Shown one piece after another: positions 45,860-58,082 of a DNA stretch of 64,000 bases. The translations under genes were made by a program, and so were the position numbers. The notes beneath the pieces are model-generated. The model was not told where the DNA came from. It saw nothing but the letters and a program-made list of their open reading frames with translations, and ran no database searches. This stretch comes from Metallyticus violacea (lineage: Eukaryota; Arthropoda; Insecta; Mantodea; Metallyticidae). Where the stretch lies: assembly GCA_030762175.1 (NCBI GenBank), contig CM060831.1, forward strand, positions 80,135,001 to 80,199,000, given 5' to 3'. How positions within the stretch are numbered: position 1 is the stretch's first letter; each line of letters starts with the position of its first letter.

Positions 45860-47825
45860 ATATCCTATATTTAAGTTGTATATATATTTGATACACGTTT
45901 ATTATCTATTTATTTGGTTGTGCACAGTACAATCAATTAAGTCTATTCTTTACACACGTAGAGACAGACCGTAACATTGTGCACTATGAAGCTGCCGAGG
46001 TAAAACTACATTGGGGCATTAAAAAAGAAATAGAGTATTGTTAGCCAACTGCCTTGGGTTCGGATTATAATGGAAAGGTCTCCAAGAAACGTAGTTCAAA
46101 TGTAAAAGTTAGTAACAAAGATGGGAAAGTTAATAGCAGAGTTCTTCCAAGTTATCAAAGCTGTGTATAATTGGGGGGTCTTGAACCAAGATATTCAATA
46201 CAGTAATGAATTTTGGCGACTAGTGAGCAAATAATTTGCCAGGACATTGAATTTCAGGTGGTCGTGGAAGAAAGGTAGCGTGAAAGATGTAAATTAAACT
46301 ATGTGTTCATTATTTTGGCCAGGTATGTAAAGGAGCTGTTTGGCCGGATGCGGGGCTCATCCCGTCTTATTCAGTGAGCATTTATATTAGCTACCAGTTG
46401 TCTTTAGCACAAGCAGTCGGGACATGATTGTTCATCAGTGAACAATGCACTAGATTCAAATTACACCAGTTCTTTGTAGAGTGTTTATAAATTGTGTCAG
46501 TTAGTGACAGTTATTTAACCAACAAATTTAAATGGGTTCTGTGATATCCCAGTGTATTTCTTAGGAGTCATTTCCAGTCCATGAGTGTCAGCAAAGCAAA
46601 CATATCCTGAGATAATCAACACCGATAGTTATATTGAAGTATCCAATGCTTCAAGTGGACGCCAGTGGTAAGCAAGCAAAATACGCGCATCGCTTAACCT
46701 ATCCTACTAGTGCTTTATTTGTGTAGACACTTTTTTAAATATGATTGCAATTTATAAAGTGCGAGATATGATCTGATAAAGCTACAAGAGCATCAATAAG
46801 CTGTGAGATTTGTTTCTAAATAAGAGTGTATTTTTCAATCCCATTAACTTATATTCTATCTTCGTGTTTAAACATTCGTTTTTAACGATAACTATATTTG
46901 TTTTATGTATTTGGAGAACTTCTGCTCACACATATAATCATATTAAATATCTCACAGCTATATGGGTAATTAGTATTTATTTATTCTCATATGCATAGGT
47001 AATTGCAATAAGATAAAAAGTCCCTCACGCAGGAGCTGCGTAAACTAAGCGAAATTCTCACCGGTTGAAAAATTTAATAAAAGTGAATATAAAATCCAAA
47101 ATTAGGCCATATTAATAAATAAAATGAAATAAGTTACGGTATTACTGTGTGGTATTAGGGGAACAAAATTAGAATTCTTGTAACCTATAAGTATTACAAA
47201 AGAGAAACCACATTTGAAGTTAAAGCACAAGAATTAATGGTGTACTATTAATTAAATTAAATACATGGCACTGGTAAACAAAGATATATTAGGAAAGTAT
47301 TTTAAACATTCTTAAATGTAGCTACGGTTACGAACTTACCCCTTGACGTCTTCACATTCACTTAAATAGAGAGAAATAACAGAAAGTTTCGAGTTACATT
47401 GTGTATTTAAGAAGACGATGTTCATATGTTCCAATAAAACAAAAGCATACTAATATTTATAAACAACTTCGACCTACTACAGAATCAACAAAGAACAATC
47501 GAAAGTTTCATCGATTTTCATTGGCTTTGAAACTTAATTTAAATGTTATTGTAGTAAAAACATAACGCAAATGTTTTCTGAAGGTTAATACAGAGCGCTC
47601 TTACATACAAATATAATTCTCAAACACATATTAGATTAATATTTCACATTTGCTATCTTCACGACGATACTTTTATTAAATATAAAACATATACCACTTA
47701 TAAATACAGTTTATATGCTCAGTTAATTTCTCATTGTATTTTAAAACAACATAGAGAAAATTAAACGCAAGAACCCTTTTTAATATTCGATTTTCAAGTA
47801 TACCTTTACTCCATATAGTCCAATT
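45860..47825. other. Intergenic, no gene seen
   Basis: AT-rich, nothing recognised. Confidence 0.45.
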
Positions 47826-47827
47826 TC

Positions 47828-48790
47828 CCCAACTTTCAGACACTATTTTTCTTATTTATTTAAATGATGTATACCGAATGTTGCTGTGAAGAAACAAATA
47901 TTGCTGCAGATGGAGCGATTTTTATATTTTGTTTTACAGATACCCCCCCCCCCCATCTTCCGTCTAAGAGTCTGATTTCCCTGAGTTTCAGAAACTATTT
48001 TTCTTATTTTATTTAAATGGCATATACGGAATTTCGTTGCAAAAAACATATATTAATGCCACTAGAGCAATTTTTCATTTTGGGAAAATCCCTCTCCCTG
48101 CTAATAATCCTATTTTACTAATTTTCAGAAGCAATTTCATTATTTTATTTCAATGGCATATATCGATTTTCCTTTAAAATTTAAAATTGTAGCCGTAAGA
48201 GCGTTTTTTAAAGTTGGGCTTAACTCCAAACGTTTTTAAGGTGTATCCCCACTCCCAATAATCTGATGATTTCCAAAAAAAATATTTTTCTTATTTGATT
48301 TAAATGGTGTATTCCGAATTTTGTTATGAAAAAACAGTTATTGGTGCAGTTAGAGCGATTTTTAAATTTTGGTTTACAGACAAGCCTTCCGCTCCTTATC
48401 CCCCGATTTGCCTGATTTTCAGAAACTATCTTTCTTATTCTATTTAAATGCAATAGACGGATTTTCTTTCCAAAAATTATATAAAAAAGCCACAAGAGCC
48501 ATTTTTAAATTTTGGGTTTCCGATTTCATCGATTTTCAAATTTTTTTCCTACTTTCACTCAAATGGCATTCACCGAATTTTCTTTAAAAATGTTTAAAAT
48601 TGTAGCCGCTAGAACGATTTATAAATTTCGCTTTCATCCCCAAAAGTTTTTCAGGTATAACCCCACTCGGAGTGGCACGATTGCCATGATTTTCGCAAAC
48701 TACTTTTATAAATTTATTTTAAATTTTTATATTCAGTTTCGTTGAGATAAAGCAAAAGTGTGGCCGCTAGAGCGATTTTTCGTTTTTCTT
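47828..48790. repeat. Degenerate tandem repeat, about seven units of ~145 bp
   Basis: A TTTCTTATTTNATTTAAATGG-like block recurs near 47847, 47998, 48137, 48286, 48431, 48547 (diverged) and 48704. Each is followed by an ATTCCGAATTTTNTT-like stretch, then a GCCGCTAGAGCGATTTTT-like stretch and a C-rich patch. Spacings are about 151, 139, 149, 145, 116 and 157 bp. Units differ widely, so the array is old. No coding capacity is evident. Confidence 0.75.
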
Positions 48791-48847
48791 TCTTTCTTTC
48801 TTTTTTTAACCCCCAATGCTGGTTAATAAATTCAACGAGTCCTTTGT

Positions 48848-49158
48848 GTCGATCCTGGTGCTGTAGTGGTTACCATACTGGCCTACTAAACCCAAGATCG
48901 CGGGTTCGAATCCGGCCAGGACCGATGGATTTTTTCGGGGCGTAAAAATCCTAAGTATGGCTTCCTTCGGAAGGGAAGTAAAGCCGTGGGTCCCGTGTCG
49001 TACATTTACGGCACGATAAAGAACCTCAAGCCTGAAAGAGAGGCCTCTGAGCAAAATTTGTCGGCCGTTTCACGCCCTGAGTTGAATGGGACGCTGATGA
49101 CCTGAGCTGTTAAAGAGCGTCCATAAATAAACCAATCAAAAAAAAAAAAAAAAAAAAA
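48848..49158 (+). mobile_element. SINE-B copy 7, intact, with 11-bp target duplication and poly(A)
   Basis: The best SINE-B copy. GAGTCCTTTGT occurs at 48837-48847 and 49159-49169. The head (GATCCTGGTGCTGTAGTGGT ... GGGTTCGAATCCGGCCAGGA) can fold as a tRNA; its D arm is like tRNA-Val. The body and the tail TTAAAGAGCGTCCATAAATA end in an A20 tract. Confidence 0.92.
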
Positions 49159-49471
49159 GAGTCCTTTGTTAATTGATGGGTATGTGTCGAGTATATATAA
49201 GAATATTTTTCGTAATATTTTATTTTTTTAAAATTTACTTAGGTACCTAGATCGATGCAGATTTGGACAGAGTGGTAAAAAGTCTTTTCATGGGTACAAC
49301 AGCAATAGATTACATTCCTTCTGAATTCGCTAAAAGGTTTCCTGTTCACCTCTTTCTCTGTACCATAACCAAACAGTTTGAACGTTTACATTGTGATTTC
49401 TAATATAATTTCATATGCACATTTTTCATGCTCCTGATTTTCAGTTTTGTTAGTTAAAGCAAGATGTTTAC

Positions 49472-49767
49472 ACCGCCACGGGTGGCCGAGGTCGTTAAGG
49501 CACGGACTCGTGAGCGGGAGGTCCGCGGTTCGAATCCCGCCAGGACCGTCCTCCCTGACTGGGGTTTTTTCCAGGTTTTCCTCAGTCTTCATAACTGGCA
49601 AATGCCGGGGAGGTACCTAAACTTAGGCCTGGAACGCTTCCTTCCTTAAAAAAAAAAATATCCTTTCCCAATTTATCATTTCATCTCATGTATCATCAGT
49701 GTCCACCGCCTGTGGTGCCTCAGTAGTGAAAACGGGCGTTAAACACTACTCAAAAAAAAAAAAAAAA
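49472..49767 (+). mobile_element. SINE-A copy 14, intact, with 10-bp target duplication
   Basis: The best SINE-A copy. AGATGTTTAC at 49462-49471 and 49768-49777. Head CACCGCCACGGGTGGCCGAG, B box CGGTTCGAATCCCGCC, tail GAAAACGGGCGTTAAACAC, poly(A). Confidence 0.92.
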
Positions 49768-50250
49768 AGATGTTTACTTCTAACTCTTGGGGAAAAAATT
49801 GTACTGTGCCAGAGATTTTGTGGTACAACGGGATTTTGAGGCATATATGTTTCCCTAAGTTATTTTTTTTAAACATCTCCACAGAATCTCTGAAAAACAG
49901 AGCGTTGCGGAAAAACTTCGAAGATACATTACATCATAAGGAAAACTACGATACTACAAACATGCCCTTAGATAGCGGAACCCACGATGTATCAAACCAC
50001 GCAAACCCAAATATGGGAGTTTGGATGACGTTCATTTTCGTGACCTATTCGAATTACTGAATTCGACACGAACACTTTTCCGCTTTCGGCATTGTGGTTT
50101 GAGAGAATGTGTTATCGACATTTACAAATTAATTGCGTATGTTCCGATGGAAAAATTATTCTAGGAAGAAACAAGTTAAGATATATTAGTTTCGAGCTTA
50201 GAAATAAAGAAACAAAATCGGCGATGTTCATCTATCGTACCTCCTTAACA

Positions 50251-50530
50251 CACCGCCACGGATGGCTGAGGTCGTTAAGGCGCGGACTCGTGAGTGGAAG
50301 GTCTGGGGTTCGATTCCCATCAGGACTGTCCTCACTGACTGGAGTTTTTTCCACGTTTTCCTCAGTCCTCATAAATGGCAAATGCCGGGGAGGTACCCTA
50401 AACTTAGGCCTCGAATGTTTACTTCCTTAATAAATCCTGTCCCAAAATATCATTTCATGTTTCATCAATGTTCACCGCCTGTGGTGCCTCAGTAGTGAAA
50501 ACGGGCGTTAAACACTATTCAGCAAAATAT
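50251..50530 (+). mobile_element. SINE-A copy 15 with 9-bp target duplication
   Basis: TCCTTAACA at 50242-50250 and 50531-50539. Head CACCGCCACGGATGGCTGAG; tail AAAACGGGCGTTAAACAC. Confidence 0.9.
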
Positions 50531-50591
50531 TCCTTAACATGGAGTCTGATCATGTATTGGATCATGAGATCGAATCCCATCACGATCACTT

Positions 50592-50840
50592 GTCGGTCCT
50601 GGTGGTGTAGTGGTTACTATACTTGCTTCCTAAACCCAAGATCGCGGGTTCGATCCCGGCCAGGACTGATGGATTTTTTCGGGCGTAAAAATCCTTAGTA
50701 TGGCTTCAAGCCTGAAAGAAGAGACCTCTGAGCAAAATTTGTCGGGGCCGTTTCACGCCCTGAGTTGAATGGGACGCTGATGACCTGAGCTGTTAAAGAG
50801 CGTCCGTAAATAAATCTAATCAAAAAAAAAAAAAAAATAT
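50592..50840 (+). mobile_element. SINE-B copy 8, internally deleted, with 8-bp target duplication
   Basis: GATCACTT at 50584-50591 and 50841-50848. The head is well preserved (GGTCCTGGTGGTGTAGTGGT). The body lacks about 60 bp between TATGGCTTC and AAGCCTGAAAG, compared with copy 7. Poly(A) tail. Confidence 0.9.
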
Positions 50841-50919
50841 GATCACTTCGCTGGTGAACTGTACGTTTTTGTTTATTAGCGCGTTTTAACAAAAATAGTT
50901 TAATGTAACTGTTTAAGCT

Positions 50920-51040
50920 TTTACGGCTGGCGTTAATTCAATAAAATGAGATTTCCGGGCTTATTGGCCGTGGTCCAAAAGATGTAAAACACCTTACGTT
51001 TCGCCCGTCACTCCGCCAATCTATGTTACTATAGGCGCTT
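50920..51040 (-). mobile_element. Possible Penelope-like element fragment with partial hammerhead-type sequence
   Basis: The reverse strand reads GGCGGAGTGACGGGCGAAAC, then GTAAGGTGTTTTACATC and GACCACGGCCAATAAGCCC. I recall similar GACGGGCGAAACGT strings from Penelope-like terminal repeats, which carry hammerhead ribozyme motifs; only the GAAAC half is evident here. Tentative. Confidence 0.35.
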
Positions 51041-51669
51041 TTATTCCATCTACCTATTTTAAACAAACATTTAATGAGTACTTTAAAAGAGTGTTTATGA
51101 CTTGTTATTATTTGTTAGTTTATTTACTGATTTACAATTGAAAGCATAAAGGGTCCGTATTCATTACTTAGTTTGGAAAATGGAGATCAAGTTTCAAAAT
51201 CATGTCAAACTCTTAAGTTTTCAGATAGAAAAGTCTGCATCTCAAAATTACAAAGTTTTCAAAATAAAAGTGTTACAAGATATGTTGTTCGCAGTATTAA
51301 CCAAAAAATAATATTTTACTTATAGTATTTCCGCGATCCATGAGATCATGCAGCAACAGAAATAGAGCCTTTTCGAAGTAAACTTTCAGAGAAATTCATG
51401 CCGGCATCTATTGCAGGTTAAATGTTTTACAGCGTACAACTGACAGGACTGTCAAGAACTTTCACTTGAAAAACTTTACACAAAATGCATATAAATTCAC
51501 TGCAAATCATAAACATGTACAAAGATTGCTTTCAAATTAATATGGATAATCCAAAATATTTTACCATAGTGGGAAAAGTCAAATGCAATCCGATTAAAAG
51601 TCATTTAGGTATTTCAAAAATCAATAGTTGATGCAAAAATAGGAAGAAACTTAAGTGCAGAGAGGTAAA

Positions 51670-52290
51670 AAGTCAACATAAGAAGGAAGCCAAGAAAATT
51701 TCATGGCTAAACTTCGTCGAGAGCGCACTCGAGACCAATATATGGGGAATCCCTATAGGACAATTATGGAAAAGGTAAAAAAGTCGGAAATTTTAACTAC
51801 TTTAAAACAGGACAATGGCGATATGACTACAAGCTGTCAAACTTCAATAAACGTTGTTTTTTATATATTATTACCTTGGGATTGTAAAAGAACCGATACT
51901 CAAAAGAGAATTGAAATGAATATCACTATAACAGCTACAGATTAATGTTTCCATTTGGCATTTATGAAACCAGTATAAGAAATCTAAAAAAGAAAAAAGC
52001 TGTGGCCCAAGATGAGACTATAAATAAAGCAATAGTACATTTCAAGGTCATTTTTGTTGATTTTATTTGGAAGAAATGTTTTTCTCGCTGTTGGAAGAAA
52101 GCCAAAGTCTTAATTCTTAAAAAGAGTGCCGACCAAGATCCAAAGATAGGAGGGTGTATTTTACAAACTATATACATTCAAATTCACAAGATATCCATCG
52201 CATGGATACACAAACCGTACATAACACCGATGTTCAATATAATATACAATAACAATATTTATATAAAGCTATTAACACAACATGAAAACA
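51670..52290 (+). mobile_element. LINE fragment between endonuclease and RT, decayed
   Basis: Forward readings: RRERTRDQYMGNPYRTIMEK, VKKSEILTTLKQDNGD, then IYETSIRNLKKKKAVAQDE and CWKKAKVLILKKSADQDPK. Jockey/R1-type elements have I..LK.KKAPGPDEI and CWK.A.VV.LKK..KDP just before the RT core. The first ~80 codons stay open (51703-51945); the rest is shifted. The RT core is absent. Confidence 0.65.
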
Positions 52291-52356
52291 CATAATTTTT
52301 CTCCCTCTTTACATCACAATTATACATTGTTTAACACATACAGCTTCTAATTAGGC

Positions 52357-52638
52357 ACGGCCATGGGTGGCCGAGGTCATTAAGACACGGACTTGTGAGC
52401 GGAGGTCTGGGTTCCAATACCGCCAGGACCGTCCTCCCTGACTGAGGTTTTTTCCAGGTTTTCCTAGTCCTCTTAAATGGCAAATGCCGGGGAGGTACCC
52501 TAAAACGTAGGCCTGGAAAGATTCCTTCCTTAAAAAAATCCTTTCCCAATATATCATTTCATCTCATGTATCATCAGTGTCCACCGCCTGTGGTGCCTCA
52601 GTAGTAAAAACGGGCGTTAAACACTATCCATTCATTCA
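52357..52638 (+). mobile_element. SINE-A copy 16 with 12-bp target duplication
   Basis: TTCTAATTAGGC at 52345-52356 and 52639-52650. Head CACGGCCATGGGTGGCCGAG, tail AAAACGGGCGTTAAACACT and an (ATTC)n end. Confidence 0.9.
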
Positions 52639-53299
52639 TTCTAATTAGGCGAACTTTACATTGAGACTCGCCCAGTTTTCTTCCTGCGCAAGCAAGACCC
52701 CAACATGCTAACCTGCTTCTATTCGAGAATGTAAACTGGGCTCCAAGGTTCACTAGCCAATATTCCGTGTTTGGGCAAAGTGCCAGTATATGTTGCCAGT
52801 CTTCTTTAACCCAATAACTATGTGGGCAGTTTCTTACTTGATAAAAGTAACAAATTGCCCTAACGAATCTTGGGAAAGCTGGCCTTGTGAGGCCCTCGTC
52901 TCCCGTAATGCCGTTCGAGATTGCAACTAGCATGAAGTGGATATCATTTGTGACATTAAGACTTAAATTAGGAGTGAGCTACTGCCCGGCCGTATGTAAA
53001 CATTTTAGCAATTAGATAAATTAATATTTGTTTTACAAACAACAAATATTTAACAGGTTTACTATAAGTAAATGGAAACAATAAATTTTACATTATGATA
53101 AAAACTTTTGTGTGATACTCTACAAAAATAATACGGAAGTTCAATTTAAATCCTACGGCAGTGACAGAGCGCAACTCAAATATAATTTATCAAACAACAA
53201 TGGAATACATTTTGTCGTTTGTTTAGCTGCGAGATGAGTTTACAGTTAAGAAAGCAGTGGAGTTACGGCTCTTAAGAAAAAACTAAGTTTCATGATAAC

Positions 53300-53710
53300 T
53301 TAAATCATACCGAAAACACATCTTTCTTTCTGTTGCTTTCTTAACTGAAAATCAAATTACTCTTCATCGCGAACTGGCAGGGAACATTAAAGAGCATCTT
53401 AGGATTATTATCTCTGATTTCAATGTATATATCTCCTAAAACCAGAATTTTGGATTAGATACCCAAATTGCTGAAACCTTACCAGAAACCTTAACTCTCT
53501 CTGAGAAAGACGAATTGATTGAGCTAACATGTGACGAAAGTTTGAGGCAAATGGTCAAGAAGATCGATTCAACAACTTCTGTCAGAGGAGAAGAAGAAAA
53601 AAAAACCGAATATCCAATAATCTCATAAAAAACTGTAAAATTTTTGTTGGTGTTTGTGACTACTTACCTTTGTGAATGTGTATTTTCTTCTCTAACTTAT
53701 ATTAAAAATA
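53300..53710 (+). mobile_element. hAT transposase C-terminal fragment (ZBED5/FAM200-like), decayed
   Basis: Forward reading with stops: LTENQITLHRELAGNIKEHL, RIIISDFNVYIS, ETLPETLTLSEKDELIELTC, DESLRQMVKKIDST, then YPIIS, KTVKFLLVFVTTYLCECVFS and SLTYIKNK. The TTYLCE..FS.L..IKNK string is the hAT dimerisation domain. Only the last part of the gene remains. Confidence 0.7.
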
Positions 53711-55768
53711 AGTGAGAAATACATTGAATGTTGATCCGGCTTAAATTCAAACCAAATATTTACTAAACAAGCACAACCTCCGTACTAAAAAAAGTGAGTC
53801 AAAATCAGTTACAATTGTAAAGTTTATAACTTTTATTGGTTGTAAGTTCGAGTATTGGAGTGCCAGTATCTGGAACATATGTTAAAGTTTGTTTGCGTAT
53901 CAGCCACCACCTTAACAAAATAGTTTTAATATATTTTACAGAACAATTCATAATAGGAATAGATTGATCCGTTTTTTCCTTAAATAAATATCTAAATTTA
54001 AATAGTACATATAAGGAATAACTAAATAAATGATATGATGTTATGAATGTAGAGAAATGCTTATTTTGATCCTTGTACCACAAAATCACGCACTTGCCTC
54101 TTAAAATTTGCTTACTGGTACATCTAATATCCTGCATTGAATGTACGTCACTGCAAAAGGTTCAGAACCCCTGACAAACAATAGTTATGAAACGCTACAC
54201 TGTAAAAAGTAATAAAGGGAAGGCGCACTCTAAATTTGAAAACAAGAAAATTGGCAGAATGTCTAAAAAAATAACAATTAAAATGAAAGCCAGATTCTGA
54301 AAGACTTGAAAATAGTGAACACGATGAAAGAGTCAAAGTTTTATGCCACAAAAGAGTGCCGATAATCTAAATATAATAGTCTTGCTCCACCATTACTATT
54401 GAAATTCCATTTAACATGTTAAAACGTGGCTTAGATCGACGATGGCAAAATTGCTTAAAATGGTCGAGCCTTAATATTGTTCACAATGATTCGAACGGAA
54501 AAGATATAAGGATTGGATCTGAGACAGTATTTCTAAGCTGCCACACACAAATTTAATTAGAGTAAGTATAGCAAGTAATTTTATGTAACTTCCTTATTTT
54601 AAGCATGGGTGCAGTTTCATTTCTATGTCCTGTACAAGTTTTGAATTATTGTTGTGATGTTACTTCCTTGCAAGAATGCAGAAAGCTACCCCAGCCATAA
54701 AATCTGACCTGGGAATTTCTGTTGCCTATTGCAACAATACTTGTAAAGATGATTCAAGCAAAACCGACATTTTCTGGAGAAATTTCTAAAGGAGAATCCT
54801 TGAGTAAGATGTCTATTTGTATACTGTTAGGGAATTGTAAAGTAGGGTAGGCATAATAAAACATATGGCAACTACAGGGATGAAAAGACAAGGGAATAAC
54901 CTGGAAGGGAGATCCTAACGGTTTCATAAAATACGCAAGAGATGCAGGTGACATGCAATTAGTCACGTACACCATCTGATCAATAGAATAGCAGAAAAAA
55001 TGGAGGGAACAGATTACCCAATAGAGATGCTAAGATGGGATAAAATATTCTAGATTTTTTCTAAAAACATACTTGAAAGAATAAAGATAACTTCGTGAGA
55101 CCGGCAGACTGCCATATTTATTTAGTCTTGTTATTTTGTGGCAGAGAGACCCTCTCTGTTCTGTTCAGTTGGTTGGAAGAAAAGGCATTGTTTGTTCAAT
55201 TCTAAGTCAGTGTGGAAGAGTCCAATTATCTGTTTTAGTTTAGTTCAGTAAAAAAGTATCATTTATGGAAAACTATTAGAGAAGAGTAGGCAGTTGTGTC
55301 TTGGAGTTAGTTAAGTTTAGTGGAGTTCAGAGCAGAATTTTAGAGGTATTAAAGTGCATTAGAGTGATCAGCATATTTGGTAAGAAAGTGGCACATATTC
55401 TCCAGGAAAGAACAGCAGTACATTTTATGTGGAATAGTTTATGAACAATAAATTGTGTTTCATCTCCCATAACGAGAAATATTATCAATATCCATATGCT
55501 ACTTTCCTATGGTCACAGGACCATAAAAGTATCCAGCAGCAGAGTCTCAACAGCCGTGGCAAAATATAAGTCAGCGGAAGCCATCGTCGGAGAGGAAGAA
55601 ATAGCATTACTCCTGAGAATCCAAAACAATCAAATTCCGTTTTACAAATCCTTCCCTCCATTCTTGCACATTTTAATGACCAACCAAACCGCTGCAGATA
55701 TAAAATTAAAAAAATCTAAGACGACTGATAATGAAATTTCCAGTTCGAAGAATAATTATAACAACAAC

Positions 55769-55806
<38 letters not shown>

Positions 55807-57115
55807 GGTGAGTGAATATATCTTGTTTCTTTTCCAATGAACATTCGTGTCTAAACCTCAAGGAAAACCATCTCTAGGCCTCATTCACTTTGACTGAGTA
55901 ATAATTGGGTTAATGTTACATAGCAATGGATTAGTTGTAAATTTTAGTTTTATCAATTAGTCCAATTACTTAACCATTGTAAACAATAGCTGCCAATTTT
56001 TAGGTTACAGGACCCTTAAAATTCCCTGCGGTATACTTCTTTACTTTTAATAACAAATGTAAAAATAATTTCTGCCCATTCATTTCTCAGTAAACTCAAT
56101 GATAATTTAACTTAAAAATACACACTAGTAAGCTCAGTTAAAGTCGTTTTAATAATCACACAATGGAAAAATATACCTGATCTTCCATTTTATTTGGTTT
56201 CGTATCTACTTCATAAATAGTGCGCATAATTGAAATAGGCTACTGCTTTTCCAATTCAGAAACAGAACATAAATGTGATTTTCATTACGCACAATAAAGT
56301 ACTTTGAATTTCTTATACTAAAAATAAAACACCTGTGAAATAAAATCTTACATTGCGACATGATATCTTCAACTTTCAGATTAAATTATTTAAATAAGGC
56401 GAGAAGTTATCGACGTCTTCATAAATATTTGGAAATGCTTCTATCGATTTATTGTATATACAAGGTCGGTCCTGCCAGCCTATTGGTAAGCATACTTACC
56501 CACGGTCACTAGTTTAAAGCTGACTGTTAAACTTATTGAAATAATTGAAAGAAATTTTCTAAAGAATGCATTATTCAAAAATTTTCTTTTCCCCGCCCCC
56601 CTAATTTAATTGCTTATGACATTTTACTTCAAGTATGTACCAAAGTTTATCTCATAGAAGAAATCGTCACTTGTTACTTTTCCTTTACAAACTATTACAC
56701 AATAAGGTTGATGATTCAAACATAAGACAATCAATAAGCTTTACGTTCCAAATAACACGCCAAACCGATTTCGTAACGTCTTTTTTATTCCAAAGGTTAC
56801 TACTGATACATATAAATATTCTCCTGTGTTTAGAATTCAAACATTAAATTATTTAACTATTGATATATTGAATATGAAACTTTCGCTTTATCCTGTGACC
56901 ATTTATAACAAAATAAACATTGATTAAATTATCATGTACCAACATTACTAATGGTTTTTGTTTTGTTTTTGTCCTATTTTGTTTTTGTAACTTTTTTGTC
57001 ATGTTTGATTAATGTATTCTCTTTTCATTTTGTTTTATTTTTTCATTGTCTTATAATTGTAAGAGTGGTATCAGATTAAGTGAACATTGTAATTGGGAAA
57101 TCTGTAATGTTTACA
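53711..57115. other. Intergenic, no gene seen
   Basis: Contains an (AAT/AAC)n run at 55754-55806 (an open frame across it is a by-product), a T/A-rich possible LTR-like stretch around 55100-55500, and a degenerate SINE-B head scrap near 56467. No supported gene. Confidence 0.45.
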
Positions 57116-57149
57116 CAATAAATAAATAAATAAATAAATAAAATAAATA
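57116..57149. repeat. (AAAT)n tract, probable LINE or SINE 3' tail
   Basis: Seven AAAT/ATAA units following ACACAATAAATAA. Such tails are typical of non-LTR insertions; the body upstream (about 56930-57115) is T-rich and unidentified. Confidence 0.6.
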
Positions 57150-57418
57150 TCTATGAGAACATCCTTAGGCATATACCTTTTTGAGTTTCTTAAATCTAGT
57201 AAGCACCCAAAAATACAATATGCAGTTGTATAAACGTTTAAAAATGGAAGGATTTCTGATGCACAATGACTTGAATATGGGTGTGCGTTGGGAGAGAGAG
57301 CGGGGAAGGAATACAGGAAGTAACATGAAAATTCCCGCGTTCAAATATGAAGGGCACCCGTTGGTGTTTATATGATATCTGCACGTAACTGACGCAGAGC
57401 GTGGACGTAAAGAAATAG

Positions 57419-57425
57419 TATAAAA
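57419..57425 (+). promoter_or_regulatory. TATA box of gene 2
   Basis: TATAAAA lies 64 bp before the gene 2 ATG, implying a start near 57448 and a 5' UTR of about 35 nt. A GAGAGAGAG tract about 125 bp further upstream (57292-57300) could be a GAGA-factor type site. An (AAAT)n tract probably marking a LINE 3' tail ends about 270 bp upstream, so the proximal promoter is squeezed against a repeat. Confidence 0.6.
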
Positions 57426-57482
57426 CTGCGTTAACACATCTGCCCTTGGTTTCCTTAAACACTGAAACAGTGGATAAAGACG

Positions 57483-57539
57483 ATGCCTCACAGCTGGTGG
57501 TTATTGCTTGTACTTTTCTTCAGCACTACAGCATCGCAG
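57483..57539 (+). CDS. Gene 2 exon 1: signal peptide
   Basis: Nineteen codons, MPHSWWLLLVLFFSTTASQ, then a GTAAGA donor in phase 0. The hydrophobic core WWLLLVLFF followed by small residues STTAS makes a textbook secretory signal peptide with cleavage expected around TAS-Q. The ATG is the first after the TATA box. Same plan and nearly the same length as gene 1 exon 1. Confidence 0.76.
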
Positions 57540-58082
57540 GTAAGATCCCCTGATATAAAATATGTTTGAGTCAGTTGACATTGATGTTCACGATTCATGT
57601 ATTAAGAACCATTTTTTTCAAAGTACTTATTTATTTTACACATAATACGTGTTTTAAAATTACCTTATGAGTTATTGAATGTATATTTAAGTATGTGCTT
57701 AGCCAGTTCTGCAACATTTCTAGCGCCTTGGTGATTCCGAACTGATTCGAAATAGCTCATATATATGTTGGAATTACCACATTTCTTTTACTCAGCTTTA
57801 ATAAATGGTTGATTTCATTTTGCTTATAAATACATACATAATATAAAACATGCTCATTAAAATACAGACAACTTACTAATCAATGGATAAATATTTGGAT
57901 TTGGAATCACTTAGAAAGAAACTGCTTTTACAGAAATCAACTGATTCTAATAAAGCCTCAGAAATAAATTAATATAAATTAAAGAAATTTCAGCAATTTC
58001 ATTATTAAACAATGAAAGAATTACTTTTATGCTACATCCTATATTTAAAAAAGCTGTATATTTAGCAGAAATTCATGGTATA

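Noticed and set aside
48850..48925. tRNA gene (Val-like)
   Set aside because: The cloverleaf-like sequence is the head of SINE-B, with SINE body, poly(A) and target duplication attached; the anticodon arm is poor.
49464..49649. Open frames reading AEVVKARTRE and similar, seen many times
   Set aside because: These are translations of the SINE-A tRNA-like head and recur in every copy; not genes.
52598..52933. 111-codon reverse frame with CPHSYWVKEDWQHILALCP
   Set aside because: A possible retroelement C-terminal relic, but motifs are too weak to assign and part of the frame is SINE-A tail.
55496..55840. 114-codon open frame with a poly-Asn end
   Set aside because: Half is an (AAT)n tract, and the upstream DNA is T/A-rich and possibly LTR-like. 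No splice, promoter or homology support.
57116..57149. CRISPR-like or regulatory repeat
   Set aside because: Simple AAAT repeats at a probable retroelement tail.
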